Positions 26,092-33,971 of a stretch of 64,000 nt of DNA are shown here, one piece after another. The notes below the pieces were generated by a model. The model saw only the letters and a list, made by a program, of their open reading frames with translations. It was not told the origin of the DNA and ran no database searches. Position numbers and translations under genes: made by a program. Every line of letters begins with the position of its first letter. Position 1 is the stretch's first letter. The stretch lies in the NCBI GenBank assembly GCA_904377855.1, contig CAJFGS010000002.1, positions 1-64,000 of the forward strand. Direction: 5' to 3'. The DNA comes from Candidatus Avimonas merdigallinarum. GTDB lineage: Bacteria; Bacillota; Clostridia; Oscillospirales; Acutalibacteraceae.

Positions 26092-27321
26092 CTAAGGCCG
26101 GTCTTCCTCCTCCGGTCCCTTCTCCGGCACGGCGGGGATGGGAGCGGCGGGAGGCGGAGGCGACTCCTCCCCCCATTTGCCGGCGGGAACCTTCCGCGTT
26201 TTCAGCCGCCGGCCGACCGTCTCCCGGAATACGGCGTACAGCACCGAGCAAAGCGGGATAAACAGCAGCATCCCGGCGACCCCCATCAGGCTGCCGCCCA
26301 CGGTGACCGCCACCAGCACCCACATGGAGGGGAGGTTGACCGAATTCCCCACCACATGGGGGTAAATCAGGTTCCCTTCCAGCTGCTGGACGACCTGGAA
26401 CAGGATGATAAACCAAAGCGCCTGCATGGGGTTGACGATAAAGATGCAGAACGCGCCGACCACACAGCCGATGATCGCGCCGAAGATGGGGATGAGCGCG
26501 GTAAAGGCTGTCAGGACGCTGATCATCAGCGCGTAGGGGAACCGGAAAATAGACAGCGCGATAAACATCAGCATCCCGAGGATGCAGGCCTCCAGGCACT
26601 GGCCGGACAGGAAATTGGAAAAGGTCTTGTAGGCCAGGGAACCGATGGAAACCGCTTTATCGGCATACTTTTCCGGAAGATAGGCGTACAGCACCTTTTT
26701 GGTCTGCCGGCCGAGCTTCTCCTTCTGCATCAGCACATAGATGGCGAAAATAAAGCCGAGGCAGAAATTGACCAGGCCGCTGAACAGCGACGTCGCCATG
26801 CTGAAGGTGGAGTTGAGCAGGACGCCGGTGCCGTCGGTCAGGAACTCCACCGCCTGGGAGCCGAGCTTGTTCCAGTCGATCTCCAGCGCCGTGAGCCATT
26901 CCGCCCATTCGGGATGCTGGGCAATCAACTCGGTAACCCAGGCCTGGGTTTTGTCAATAAAGGAAGGGATCAGCGCGGCGACGGTCTGCAGGGTCTTCCC
27001 GATTTCCGGGAGGATGAGGAACAGCACGATAAACACCACGCCCGCCGCCAGCAGGAGGGTAACCAGCAGGCTGACCGGCCGCTGCAGCTTCTTGACGATG
27101 CGGGAGGGCTGCTTCTGCCGGAAGAGGAGGCGTTCCACAAAGCGGAGGGGGACGTTGATGACAAACGCGATGCACAGCCCCAGCAGGAAGGGGAAAAAGA
27201 GTTGGAGCAGGAACCCGAAGAAGCCGGCTACCGCCGGCAGGTTCTGCAGCCCGACCAGCAGCAGAACGGCAAACGCCACGACAGCCAGCAGTTTTTTCAT
27301 ATTGCTTTTATCCCATTCCAT
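26092..27321 (-). CDS. AI-2E family transporter (YdiK/TqsA-type membrane protein)
   Basis: 409 residues with about seven or eight transmembrane segments. N-terminal KLLAVVAFAVLLLVGLQNLP and FLLGLCIAFVINVPLRFVERL match the PF01594 family, as do the central FLSGQCLEACILGMLMFIAL and the C-terminal IYPHVVGNSVNLPSMWVLVAV. The soluble segment lies near residues 105-165 and the tail is Pro-rich. Despite the family name, members include Na/H antiporters and exporters of unknown cargo, so the substrate is not predicted. The gene starts 11 bp after the HAD phosphatase gene and is therefore co-transcribed with it. Confidence 0.9.
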   Translation of the reverse strand: MEWDKSNMKKLLAVVAFAVLLLVGLQNLPAVAGFFGFLLQLFFPFLLGLCIAFVINVPLRFVERLLFRQKQPSRIVKKLQRPVSLLVTLLLAAGVVFIVLFLILPEIGKTLQTVAALIPSFIDKTQAWVTELIAQHPEWAEWLTALEIDWNKLGSQAVEFLTDGTGVLLNSTFSMATSLFSGLVNFCLGFIFAIYVLMQKEKLGRQTKKVLYAYLPEKYADKAVSIGSLAYKTFSNFLSGQCLEACILGMLMFIALSIFRFPYALMISVLTAFTALIPIFGAIIGCVVGAFCIFIVNPMQALWFIILFQVVQQLEGNLIYPHVVGNSVNLPSMWVLVAVTVGGSLMGVAGMLLFIPLCSVLYAVFRETVGRRLKTRKVPAGKWGEESPPPPAAPIPAVPEKGPEEEDRP

Positions 27322-27332
27322 GACGAGCCCCC

Positions 27333-28010
27333 CTACCGTTCGTTCATCGCCGGGGACAGGTTTTGCAGCAGGGAATCGAGGGCCGCGGCGTCTTCCGCCA
27401 GCCCGTCCGCGCCGGCCGCGCGGAGCTCTTCCCCGGTGCCGTAGCCGAACAGCACGCCGAGCGCGCGCAGCCCGTTTTCCTTTGCGCCGCGGATATCGTT
27501 CTCCCGGTCCCCCACCATGACGGCCTCCCGCCGGGTCGCGGCGGGAAGCCCCTCCAGGACCTGGCGGATGATCGTCCCTTTGTCGGCGTGGCGGTCGCCC
27601 AGTTCGCTGCCGGCCACGCAGTCCAGGAAGGGGGCCAGGCCGAAGCGTTCCGCGATCCGCCGGGCGAAAACGGTGGGCTTCAGGGTGGCGATCGCCGTAT
27701 ACACGCCGCTGCCATGCAGCTTTTCCAGGAGGGCGGGGATGCCGGGATACACCTCGTTTTCAAAAATCCCGGTGACGGAAAAATAGGCGCGGTAATCCTC
27801 CACCGCCTGCGCAGCCTGTTCCTCGTCCAGGGAGAAAAATTTCTGAAACGATTCAAAAAGCGACGGCCCGATAAAGGGGCAGAGGGTACGCCGGTCGGCC
27901 ACTTCGATCCCCTGCTTGTGCAGGGCGATCTGGACCGATTTGGTGATTCCCTCCATCGGATCGGTCAGGGTCCCGTCCAGGTCAAACAGGACGGCGGGGG
28001 GATAGGCCAT
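27333..28010 (-). CDS. HAD-IA hydrolase, phosphoglycolate phosphatase-like
   Basis: 225 residues. Motif I is LFDLDGTLTDPMEGITKS near residue 9, motif II is AIATLKPTV (Thr), the motif III lysine is in DRHADKGTII, and motif IV is VMVGDRENDIRGA. The alpha-helical cap lies between motifs I and II. It resembles Gph/PpaX phosphatases that act on small phosphorylated metabolites. It is the first gene of an operon with the AI-2E family membrane protein, 11 bp apart. Specific substrate not predictable. Confidence 0.88.
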   Translation of the reverse strand: MAYPPAVLFDLDGTLTDPMEGITKSVQIALHKQGIEVADRRTLCPFIGPSLFESFQKFFSLDEEQAAQAVEDYRAYFSVTGIFENEVYPGIPALLEKLHGSGVYTAIATLKPTVFARRIAERFGLAPFLDCVAGSELGDRHADKGTIIRQVLEGLPAATRREAVMVGDRENDIRGAKENGLRALGVLFGYGTGEELRAAGADGLAEDAAALDSLLQNLSPAMNER

Positions 28011-28469
28011 GGGGATGCTCCTTTCCGTAAGGCGGGCCCGTGCGCGGGCCGCCGCGTGTTATCGTATGTGCAAGCGCCCGCCGCAGCCGGCGGGCCTTCC
28101 CCGCGGTGCGAGGCGGGAGGCGTGGGAAGCCGGCAGGCCCCCGCACGGGAAAACCGGGCGCCGCCTCCCTGCGCCGAGGGAACCGGCCGTCCCGCTCCCG
28201 CGGGCAAGCGCTCCCCCGGCAGAGGATAGGATCAGTGTAGCACATTCTCCCATGAGATGCAATCGGAAGAAGGTGTGTGCTTTGTTCACGGCGGGGTTCC
28301 TTGCCACAGGAACGGGGGTGGGGTATACTGGAAGGAGAAAAACGGGCTGCCGGGCGAGCGGGAAAAGAAGGGCGGCGCGCTGCCGGGCGGCCGAAGCCGC
28401 CGGCGCCGCAAAGCTTTGCGCGGGGCCGCTCCCCGCAGGCGGCAGGGAGGGAACAAGGAGGGAACGGGG
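28011..28469. promoter_or_regulatory. Divergent promoter region between HAD operon and yifB
   Basis: A 459-bp spacer. A minus-strand promoter (TTGCAT-17-TACACT, 28234-28262) fits the HAD/AI-2E operon. A plus-strand promoter (TTGCCA-17-TATACT, 28301-28329) fits yifB. The remainder is GC-rich with no gene. Confidence 0.6.
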
Positions 28470-30002
28470 ATGTTTGCACAGATAAAAAGCATGGGGCTGC
28501 TGGGGGTGGACGGGTTCCTCATCAACGTAGAGGCCGACCTTTCGCAGGGGCTGCCGGGGTTCGACGTCGTGGGGCTCCCGGGCGCAGCGGTGCGGGAATC
28601 CCGGGACCGGGTGCGGGCCTCGATGAAAAACTGCGGGTTTTCCTATCCGGTCAGCCGGATTACGGTCAACCTCGCCCCCGCCGACGTGCGCAAGGAAGGC
28701 TCGGTTTACGACCTTCCCCTCCTGCTCGCCCTGCTGAAGGCGAGCGGGCAGCTGAGCGAACCGCTGGAGGACGCCGCCTTTATCGGGGAACTTTCCCTGA
28801 CCGGGGAGGTCCGGCCGGTGCGCGGGGTGCTGCCCATGGTGATCGCCGCGCGGGACGCGGGGATTCCGCGGGCGTTTATCCCGGCGGGCAACGCGGCGGA
28901 GGGGGCGGTAGTCGACGGGATCGAGGTCATCCCGGTGGACAGCCTCCCGTCCCTGCTGGCCCACCTGTCGGGGGAACGGCCGATCCCGCCCGCAAAGCCG
29001 GAGGATTTTCCGGAACTGTCCGCCGGCACGGGGAGCGGCGTCGACTTCGCCGATGTGAAGGGGCAGCTTGCCGCCCGCCGGGCGCTGGAGGTAGCGGCTG
29101 CCGGCGCGCACAACATCCTGCTGATAGGGCCCCCCGGCTCGGGGAAAAGCATGCTGGCCCGGCGGCTTCCCACCATCCTGCCGGACATGACCCCGGCGGA
29201 AGCGCTGGAGGCGACCAAGATCCACTCCGTCGCGGGGACGCTGCCCGGCGGGGTGGGCCTGCTACGGGAGCGCCCCTTCCGCTCGCCCCACCACGGGGTT
29301 TCGGCGGCGGGGCTTGTCGGCGGGGGCGCCGTGCCCCGGCCGGGGGAAGCCTCCCTCGCCCACCAGGGGGTGCTGTTCCTGGACGAGCTGCCGGAGTTCA
29401 GCCGGGCGGCGATGGAAGCGCTCCGCCAGCCGCTGGAGGACGCGGTGGTGACCATTTCACGGGTGAACGCTTCGCTGACCTATCCGTGCGCCTTCATGCT
29501 GGTGGCGGCGATGAACCCCTGCCCCTGCGGATACCGGGGGCATCCCACCCACGCCTGTTCCTGCACGCCGAACGCGCAGAAGGCGTACCTGGCCAAGGTA
29601 TCCGGCCCGCTGCTTGACCGGGTGGATCTGCATATCGAGGTGCCGCCGGTGGAGTTTGACGAACTGGCGTCGAAGGGAAAAGCGGAAAACTCCGCCGCCA
29701 TCCGGGAACGGGTGAACGCCGCCCGCGCCCGGCAGCTGGAGAGATACCGGGGCACGCCCATTACCTGCAACGCCCATGTCCCGCCGGGGATGCTCCGCCA
29801 GGCCTGCCCCATGACCGGCGAGGCGGAGCGCCTGCTCCGCGGGGCGTTCGACCGGCTCGGCCTGTCTGCCCGGGCCTACGACCGGCTGCTCAAGGTGGCG
29901 CGTACCATCGCCGACCTGGAGGGCGCGGAAACCATTGGAGCCGCGCATGTGGCCGAAGCGGTGCAGTACCGCAGCCTGGACAGGAAATACTGGGAGAGAT
30001 AA
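28470..30002 (+). CDS. yifB: YifB/ComM family magnesium-chelatase-like AAA+ ATPase
   Basis: 510 residues from ATG 28470 with AAGGAGGG 8-9 nt upstream. The N-terminal Lon-protease-like fold is recognisable by LINVEADLSQGLPGFDVVGLP. The AAA+ core has Walker A GPPGSGKSM near residue 220, Walker B VLFLDELPEF, and the sensor segment AAMNPCPCGYRGHP with its Cys cluster. A C-terminal lid domain completes it. ComM, the best-studied relative, is a hexameric helicase that promotes branch migration in natural transformation; the role in spore formers is less clear. Length is normal. It is a single gene with its own promoter. Confidence 0.93.
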   Translation: MFAQIKSMGLLGVDGFLINVEADLSQGLPGFDVVGLPGAAVRESRDRVRASMKNCGFSYPVSRITVNLAPADVRKEGSVYDLPLLLALLKASGQLSEPLEDAAFIGELSLTGEVRPVRGVLPMVIAARDAGIPRAFIPAGNAAEGAVVDGIEVIPVDSLPSLLAHLSGERPIPPAKPEDFPELSAGTGSGVDFADVKGQLAARRALEVAAAGAHNILLIGPPGSGKSMLARRLPTILPDMTPAEALEATKIHSVAGTLPGGVGLLRERPFRSPHHGVSAAGLVGGGAVPRPGEASLAHQGVLFLDELPEFSRAAMEALRQPLEDAVVTISRVNASLTYPCAFMLVAAMNPCPCGYRGHPTHACSCTPNAQKAYLAKVSGPLLDRVDLHIEVPPVEFDELASKGKAENSAAIRERVNAARARQLERYRGTPITCNAHVPPGMLRQACPMTGEAERLLRGAFDRLGLSARAYDRLLKVARTIADLEGAETIGAAHVAEAVQYRSLDRKYWER

Positions 30003-30059
30003 ACGGCGCCCGGCCGGCTGCTAAAAATACTGGCTGAGAGGGAAAAGCACGGGAAGGGC

Positions 30060-30088
30060 TGGACGTCCAGGCGCGCCTCTGATAGAAT
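30060..30088 (+). promoter_or_regulatory. Promoter of the VOC gene
   Basis: TGGACG, 17-bp spacer, TAGAAT, about 30 bp before the start codon. Confidence 0.5.
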
Positions 30089-30119
30089 AGTATGCAAAGG
30101 TAAAGAGGAGGAACCATGT

Positions 30120-30491
30120 ATGCCCGAACAAACGACATTTTCCGTAGCCTATAACATCCAAAGCACCATCGAGGAACGCCGGGAAATGGCCGCCCTGTAT
30201 CAGCGGGCGCTCTCCGCCAAAAGGGTTTGGGAAGACGACATGCATGTGGGGCTCGAAATCGGCGGCGTGAACCTCCTCCTGGCGCCGGGCAGTGCGGAGG
30301 GAAAAGGGATGGATAACCCGCTTATCCTGGAGGTCCGCTTTTGCGATAAAGGCGAATTTTTGAAAGCGTATGAGACGCTCTCGGAGGGAGGGGGCAGCCA
30401 CTCGATGGAGGGCCCGTATCCGTGGGCGACGCGGCTAGGGCTGGTGACGGATAAGTTCGGCGTTGGATGGGCTTTATATTACAGCGAATAA
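30120..30491 (+). CDS. VOC superfamily (PhnB/glyoxalase-like) protein
   Basis: 123 residues with AGGAGG 8 nt before ATG; an out-of-frame ATG lies 4 nt upstream. The pattern is one glyoxalase/bleomycin-resistance-type fold of the PhnB-like branch. YQRALSAKRVWED stands at the substrate strand, and PWATRLGLVTDKFGVGWALY at the end is the family hallmark. Typical members lack a known reaction. It is a single-gene unit between its own promoter and a strong terminator. Confidence 0.82.
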   Translation: MPEQTTFSVAYNIQSTIEERREMAALYQRALSAKRVWEDDMHVGLEIGGVNLLLAPGSAEGKGMDNPLILEVRFCDKGEFLKAYETLSEGGGSHSMEGPYPWATRLGLVTDKFGVGWALYYSE

Positions 30492-30524
30492 AACCGGCTG
30501 GCGGCGGACGCGGCCGGTATGCGG

Positions 30525-30561
30525 AAGGGGCGGATGCAAATGTTTTTTGCATCCGCCCCTT
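30525..30561 (+). terminator. Terminator of the VOC gene
   Basis: A 16-bp perfect stem (30525-30540 with 30546-30561). Confidence 0.75.
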
Positions 30562-30698
30562 ATCTGGAAAAGGGTTATTCCGAAAGATGACTCAAAAGGA
30601 AAACTGCCGGATGCTCCCGGCGGCTTTGAGCCCCCAGAGGATTTCTGCCGATTGGGCGGCAAGCGCAGTACCGCAGCCTGGGTAAGAATATCGGGGAA

Positions 30699-30748
30699 GA
30701 TAAAGAGGGCCGCTGCAAAAGGAAAACTTTGCAGCGGCCCTCTTTATC
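30699..30748. terminator. 21-bp perfect-stem hairpin
   Basis: Arms 30699-30719 and 30728-30748 are perfectly complementary around an 8-nt loop. Its loop side shares GCTGCAAAAGGAA with the spoIIA terminator at 6569-6620. It probably belongs to a dispersed family of terminator-like repeats. Confidence 0.65.
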
Positions 30749-30772
30749 CGGTGGCCGAGTTTGCCCCGCGCT

Positions 30773-30813
30773 CCGGCCCTTCCAGCCTTTGACAGAGCGC
30801 CCGCCGCCGGGCG
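30773..30813 (+). repeat. Left copy of 41-bp direct repeat bracketing the XRE cassette
   Basis: About 38 of 41 positions match 31601-31641. Both copies contain the core CCTTTGACAGAGCGCCCG followed by a small inverted repeat. Confidence 0.85.
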
Positions 30814-30848
30814 CATAATGCTCCGGCGGCATACCAGGATGCAGGGGC

Positions 30849-30877
30849 TTGACAGGACGCGGTTCCCCTGCTAATAT
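30849..30877 (+). promoter_or_regulatory. Strong promoter of the XRE gene
   Basis: TTGACA, 17-bp spacer, TAATAT: one mismatch from consensus. The -10 runs straight into the operator. Confidence 0.88.
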
Positions 30878-30906
30878 GAAGTTGACTTCACGTGAAGTTT
30901 ACTTCA
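30877..30906 (+). promoter_or_regulatory. Four-half-site operator, probably for the XRE repressor
   Basis: TGAAGT-TG-ACTTCA-CG-TGAAGT-TT-ACTTCA: two identical 14-bp palindromes in tandem, 16 bp apart, which also form a third palindrome between them. It covers the transcription start. Confidence 0.8.
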
Positions 30907-30929
30907 TATTTTAGGAAAGCGGTAAAAAA

Positions 30930-31160
30930 ATGAAGACGAAGGTAAAGGAACTGCGGACGCAGCACAAAATGACGCAGCAGCAGCTGGCCGACCTCGTCCA
31001 CGTTTCCGTCCGGACGATTATCTCGATCGAAAAAGAGCAATACAGCCCGTCGCTGATGCTGGCGTACCGGATGGCCGAGGTCTTCGGCGTAACCGTCGAG
31101 GAACTGTGCTGCCTGAAAGAAAACAGGGAGCGGGAGGATGAGCAGTATGAGAAAATCTGA
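30930..31160 (+). CDS. XRE family helix-turn-helix repressor
   Basis: A 76-residue single-domain regulator. The helix-turn-helix is KMTQQQLADLVHVSVRTIISIEK-type (about 13-35), followed by PSLMLAYRMAEVFGVTVEELC. It starts ATG with AGGAAAG upstream. It belongs to the short YozG-like regulators that usually precede a membrane-protein gene. Its stop codon lies inside the start of the next gene. The four-half-site operator over its own promoter suggests autorepression. Confidence 0.9.
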   Translation: MKTKVKELRTQHKMTQQQLADLVHVSVRTIISIEKEQYSPSLMLAYRMAEVFGVTVEELCCLKENREREDEQYEKI

Positions 31161-31599
31161 CCGGCGGAGCTATACGGAAACAATCAAATGGCGCATCCGC
31201 CTTTGCTGGATGCTTCTGGCCGCCATGCTCGTGTATATGGTGGTCATGGGGGGAATCGGCGGGGATTCCCGCATCATGACCCGCTTGGCGGACATCACCA
31301 GCCGCGTTCTCTTTTTCGGTGGGTTCGCGTATCTTGTCTCCCGGATTGTCCATAACAAAAAGCTGCTCAAAGACCGGGCGCTCCTGAAAGAGCAACTGCG
31401 AACGGAGCAAGATGAGAGGAACCAGTACCTGCATGATAAAAGCGGCGGCATTGTGCTGGACGTCCTCCTCGTGATACTGCTTTTTATCACGGTAACGGCC
31501 GCGCTGCTGAACATGGCGGCCTTTTACGTCTCCTTCGCCATCTTGGCCGCCGCCGTTCTTTTAAAAATCACCGCTTATCTTGTGTACAGCCGGCGGTAA
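31147..31599 (+). CDS. Membrane protein paired with XRE regulator
   Basis: About 150 residues from ATG 31147, where GGAGG lies 9 nt upstream; the ATG at 31138 is too close to it. Four hydrophobic segments are arranged as two pairs (about 20-40, 50-68, 100-120, 123-143), with a charged coiled stretch between (NKKLLKDRALLKEQLRTEQDERNQ). It overlaps the regulator gene by 14 nt, so the two are coupled. No family is recognised with certainty; similar XRE-membrane pairs are common in Firmicutes and poorly understood. The gene stops 2 nt before the right-hand direct repeat. Confidence 0.8.
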   Translation: MRKSDRRSYTETIKWRIRLCWMLLAAMLVYMVVMGGIGGDSRIMTRLADITSRVLFFGGFAYLVSRIVHNKKLLKDRALLKEQLRTEQDERNQYLHDKSGGIVLDVLLVILLFITVTAALLNMAAFYVSFAILAAAVLLKITAYLVYSRR

Positions 31600-31600
31600 G

Positions 31601-31641
31601 CCGGCCCTTCCGGCCTTTGACAGAGCGCCCGGTGCCGGGCG
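31601..31641 (+). repeat. Right copy of 41-bp direct repeat bracketing the XRE cassette
   Basis: It begins right after the membrane-protein stop codon and ends 12 bp before the convergent Lrp gene. Differences from the left copy are about three or four bases. Confidence 0.85.
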
Positions 31642-31653
31642 GGAGCGCGCCCC

Positions 31654-32112
31654 TTACAGCCGCAATCCCTTGACGTCCTTGATGCGGGAGAGGATGACGC
31701 CGCTGCTCACCCGGGTAACCCCGGGCAGGGCGTCGATTTCCTCCTGGATAAACCGCTCCATCTCCTCGTGGCCGGCGGCGACGGCGTGGACATGCAGGCG
31801 GCAGTCGCCGGTGACGCGGTAAATCTGCGTCACCGTCTCGTTTTCGGCGAGGCGTTCAATCACCGCCGAAAGGGAGGAAGGCTCCGCCTCGATTTCAAAG
31901 TAGCAGGAGATGGCGCCGCTGATTTTCTGCGGGTTGATGACCGTGGTGTATTCCTCAATAACGCCTTTTTGCTCCAGCGCGCTCACCCGCGCCTTGACCG
32001 CCACGCGGGAGATCCCTACCCGCTCCCCGATTTCCGAGTAAGAAAGCCGTGCATTTTCGATAAGGAGCCGCAGGATCGCCTGATCGAGGGCGTCCAGCCC
32101 GTCCAGATACAT
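31654..32112 (-). CDS. Lrp/AsnC family transcriptional regulator
   Basis: About 152 residues from MYLDGLDALDQAIL at 32112 with AAGGAGG before ATG. The N-terminal helix-turn-helix is LSYSEIGERVGISRVAVKARVSAL. The C-terminal RAM domain (about 65-145) includes VTQIYRVTGDCRLHVHAV. Members form octamers and respond to amino acids. It follows the FMN-barrel gene on the same strand by 64 bp and may be co-transcribed. Confidence 0.92.
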   Translation of the reverse strand: MYLDGLDALDQAILRLLIENARLSYSEIGERVGISRVAVKARVSALEQKGVIEEYTTVINPQKISGAISCYFEIEAEPSSLSAVIERLAENETVTQIYRVTGDCRLHVHAVAAGHEEMERFIQEEIDALPGVTRVSSGVILSRIKDVKGLRL

Positions 32113-32176
32113 GGTGTGTTCCCTCCTTGTGGTGGATATATAGCCGGCGGCCGTCCCCGCCGCGCCCCCGATTCTG

Positions 32177-32653
32177 TCAGGGGGCCTGGAGGGAGGACTT
32201 CCCCGAAATGTATTCCACATCCAGCCGGATAATCGTGGTATTCTTCGCAAGGCGGTCCTGGTAAGCGGCGACGGTTTCCTCCGTGAGCAGGGGGGTATAC
32301 TTGCCGCACAGGAGCCGGAGGGCGGCCTGCCGCTCCGCCTCCCCGTAAACGATGCGGGCTTCCCCAAACGCCATGGCGCTCTCATAGGCCACCGAGAACT
32401 TTTCGGGCAGGGTTTCGGCATGGGCGACGGCGGTGAAACAGACCCGCCGGTCGTGAAGGATATTGTCCAGCTTCTGCCCCTCGGTTGCGCAGTGAAAATA
32501 GAGCGCGTTCCCCGAAAGGACGAAAGAAAGCGGCACGCCATAGGGCATCCCGTCGTCGCATGTGGTGGAGAGGACGCCGTATTCCGCCTTGTCCAGAATT
32601 TCCCGTGCCTTGTCATAGCTGGTTTTTCTTCGGATCTGTCGCATTCCGCGCAT
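32177..32653 (-). CDS. FMN-binding split-barrel protein (pyridoxamine oxidase/NimA-like)
   Basis: About 158 residues from MRGMRQIRRKTSY at 32653 with AAAGGGGG upstream; an ATG three codons later is possible. The flavin-binding barrel follows YGVLSTTCDDGMPYGVPLSF, then LYFHCATEGQKLDNI and VCFTAV. This pattern fits the NimA-like 5-nitroimidazole reductase branch of the pyridoxamine 5'-phosphate oxidase superfamily. It probably binds FMN; resistance activity is not implied by sequence alone. The Lrp-type gene follows. Confidence 0.88.
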   Translation of the reverse strand: MRGMRQIRRKTSYDKAREILDKAEYGVLSTTCDDGMPYGVPLSFVLSGNALYFHCATEGQKLDNILHDRRVCFTAVAHAETLPEKFSVAYESAMAFGEARIVYGEAERQAALRLLCGKYTPLLTEETVAAYQDRLAKNTTIIRLDVEYISGKSSLQAP

Positions 32654-33013
32654 GGGAATTTCCCCCTTTCTCTTGGCGGCGTTTTTCTCCGGCCGCTCCC
32701 TGCCGCCGGAGAGCGGCCGGCCGGATAAGGAAAGCATACCATGAAACCCGCCGATTTCCTACCCGAAAATTGGAGGATGCGAAAATTTTATGGTATTGCC
32801 CCCGCGCTTGCGTATGCCAGGACGAGGCGCGGGGGACTGTCCGGCGGCGCCGGCGGATTCCCGGCCGGCCCTGCCCCCTATGCGGGAAGCCGGAAACGCC
32901 CGGGCAAATCCCCGGCGGGGAGGGGCGCAGCAAGCCCTTATCCGCCGCGGCAACGTCCGCCCTGTGCGGTGACGCCCTGCCGCCCGGAGTTCCCCAGGCC
33001 CGGTGCCCGGCAT
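32654..33013. other. 360-bp gap with no recognised feature
   Basis: GC-rich, with a possible -10 (TATGCT on the minus strand near 32735) for the FMN-barrel gene. I see no gene, RNA or strong repeat. Confidence 0.5.
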
Positions 33014-33406
33014 TTAAACGGCCTGGACAGTGACGGTATAGCTGCGGGTGCGCGGGCCGTCGAATTCGCAGAAATAGATCCCCTGCCAGACGCCGAGCGC
33101 CAATTTTCCCCCGGCGATTGGCACGCTGACGCTGCTGCCCACGAAGCTGGCCTTGAGGTGGGCGGTGGTGTTCCCCTCCATATGCCGGTATTCCGGGCGA
33201 TCGGGAAACAGCGCGTCCAGCGCAAACAGCATATCCGACACCACGTCCGGGTCGGCATTTTCGTTGATGGTCAGCCCCGCCGTGGTATGCGGGCAGTACA
33301 CAAGGCAGACGCCCTCCTGTACGCCGCTTTCCCGTACGGCTTTCTCCACTTCGGCGGTAATGTTGCGGAATTCTTCCCGATTGGTGCGCAGGCGTCCGGT
33401 AAGCAT
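33014..33406 (-). CDS. yjbQ: YjbQ family protein (UPF0047)
   Basis: 130 residues, full family length. The conserved metal-site segment is YCPHTTAGLTINENADPDV. HMEGNTTAHLKAS is the second site, and LGVWQGIYFCEFDGPR is near the end. Members are compact trimers with a His-based metal site; weak thiamine-phosphate synthase activity was reported for relatives, but the true role is unsettled. It is a single gene. Confidence 0.93.
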   Translation of the reverse strand: MLTGRLRTNREEFRNITAEVEKAVRESGVQEGVCLVYCPHTTAGLTINENADPDVVSDMLFALDALFPDRPEYRHMEGNTTAHLKASFVGSSVSVPIAGGKLALGVWQGIYFCEFDGPRTRSYTVTVQAV

Positions 33407-33533
33407 GCAGCCCTCTCCTTTGTTATCCCTGTAATATCGGGGCCGCCGCCTTCATGCCGGGCAGCCCGCTTCCAGTATACCATGGTTTTCGCTGCCCCGC
33501 CAGTCCCGGCCCGCGGCGGCTCCCGTTTCCGAA

Positions 33534-33815
33534 TTATCGGATTTCTCTATACACGCAGGTGATTTCTCCTTCGGTATTCCTTTGAGTAAACTCCCATACC
33601 CGATCCAGGATGCTGTCCGCCTGGGCGGTGTCCCCTGCTATCGCAGCAATGCCGAGCACCAGCAGCTGGTGGGTATCCTGCGCCTCCACCTCGGCCACCG
33701 ATACGTTAAACCGGCGCCGGATTTTATCGATCAGGCTTCTGCGTTCCATCCGCTTATCCTTGAGCGAGCCTGCCCAGGGCAGGAACACCCGGATTTCCAT
33801 TACCGCGACATGCAT
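33534..33815 (-). CDS. ylxP: DUF503 (YlxP-like) protein
   Basis: About 93 residues from MHVAVMEIRVFLPWAGSLK at 33815, with GGAGGAAAG upstream. Conserved SLKDKRMERRSLIDKIRRRF and VSVAEVEAQD define the family, which often sits in the nusA-infB-rbfA operon and is linked to ribosome biogenesis. Here it is separate from that operon. Function otherwise unknown. Confidence 0.9.
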   Translation of the reverse strand: MHVAVMEIRVFLPWAGSLKDKRMERRSLIDKIRRRFNVSVAEVEAQDTHQLLVLGIAAIAGDTAQADSILDRVWEFTQRNTEGEITCVYREIR

Positions 33816-33971
33816 GGGCTTTCCTCCGTCTCTTTCTGCCGGCGCCGGGAAACCCGGCCCGCTGTTCCCGCCTGGCCGGGCCATGGCTGCAACCACCGTC
33901 CCGGAAGGAAGGCGCCTTCCTTCTCCGCCGTTTCTGTCCGGGCCGAAAACCGGGATACCGCCCGCGCTCTT

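Larger units (their letters stand above)
30492..30929. other. 438-bp gap rich in hairpins, with left repeat and control region of the XRE cassette
   Basis: It holds the VOC terminator, a weaker inverted repeat near 30593-30637, a 21-bp perfect-stem hairpin (30699-30748), the left copy of a 41-bp direct repeat, and the promoter/operator of the XRE gene. No protein gene was found. Confidence 0.7.
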
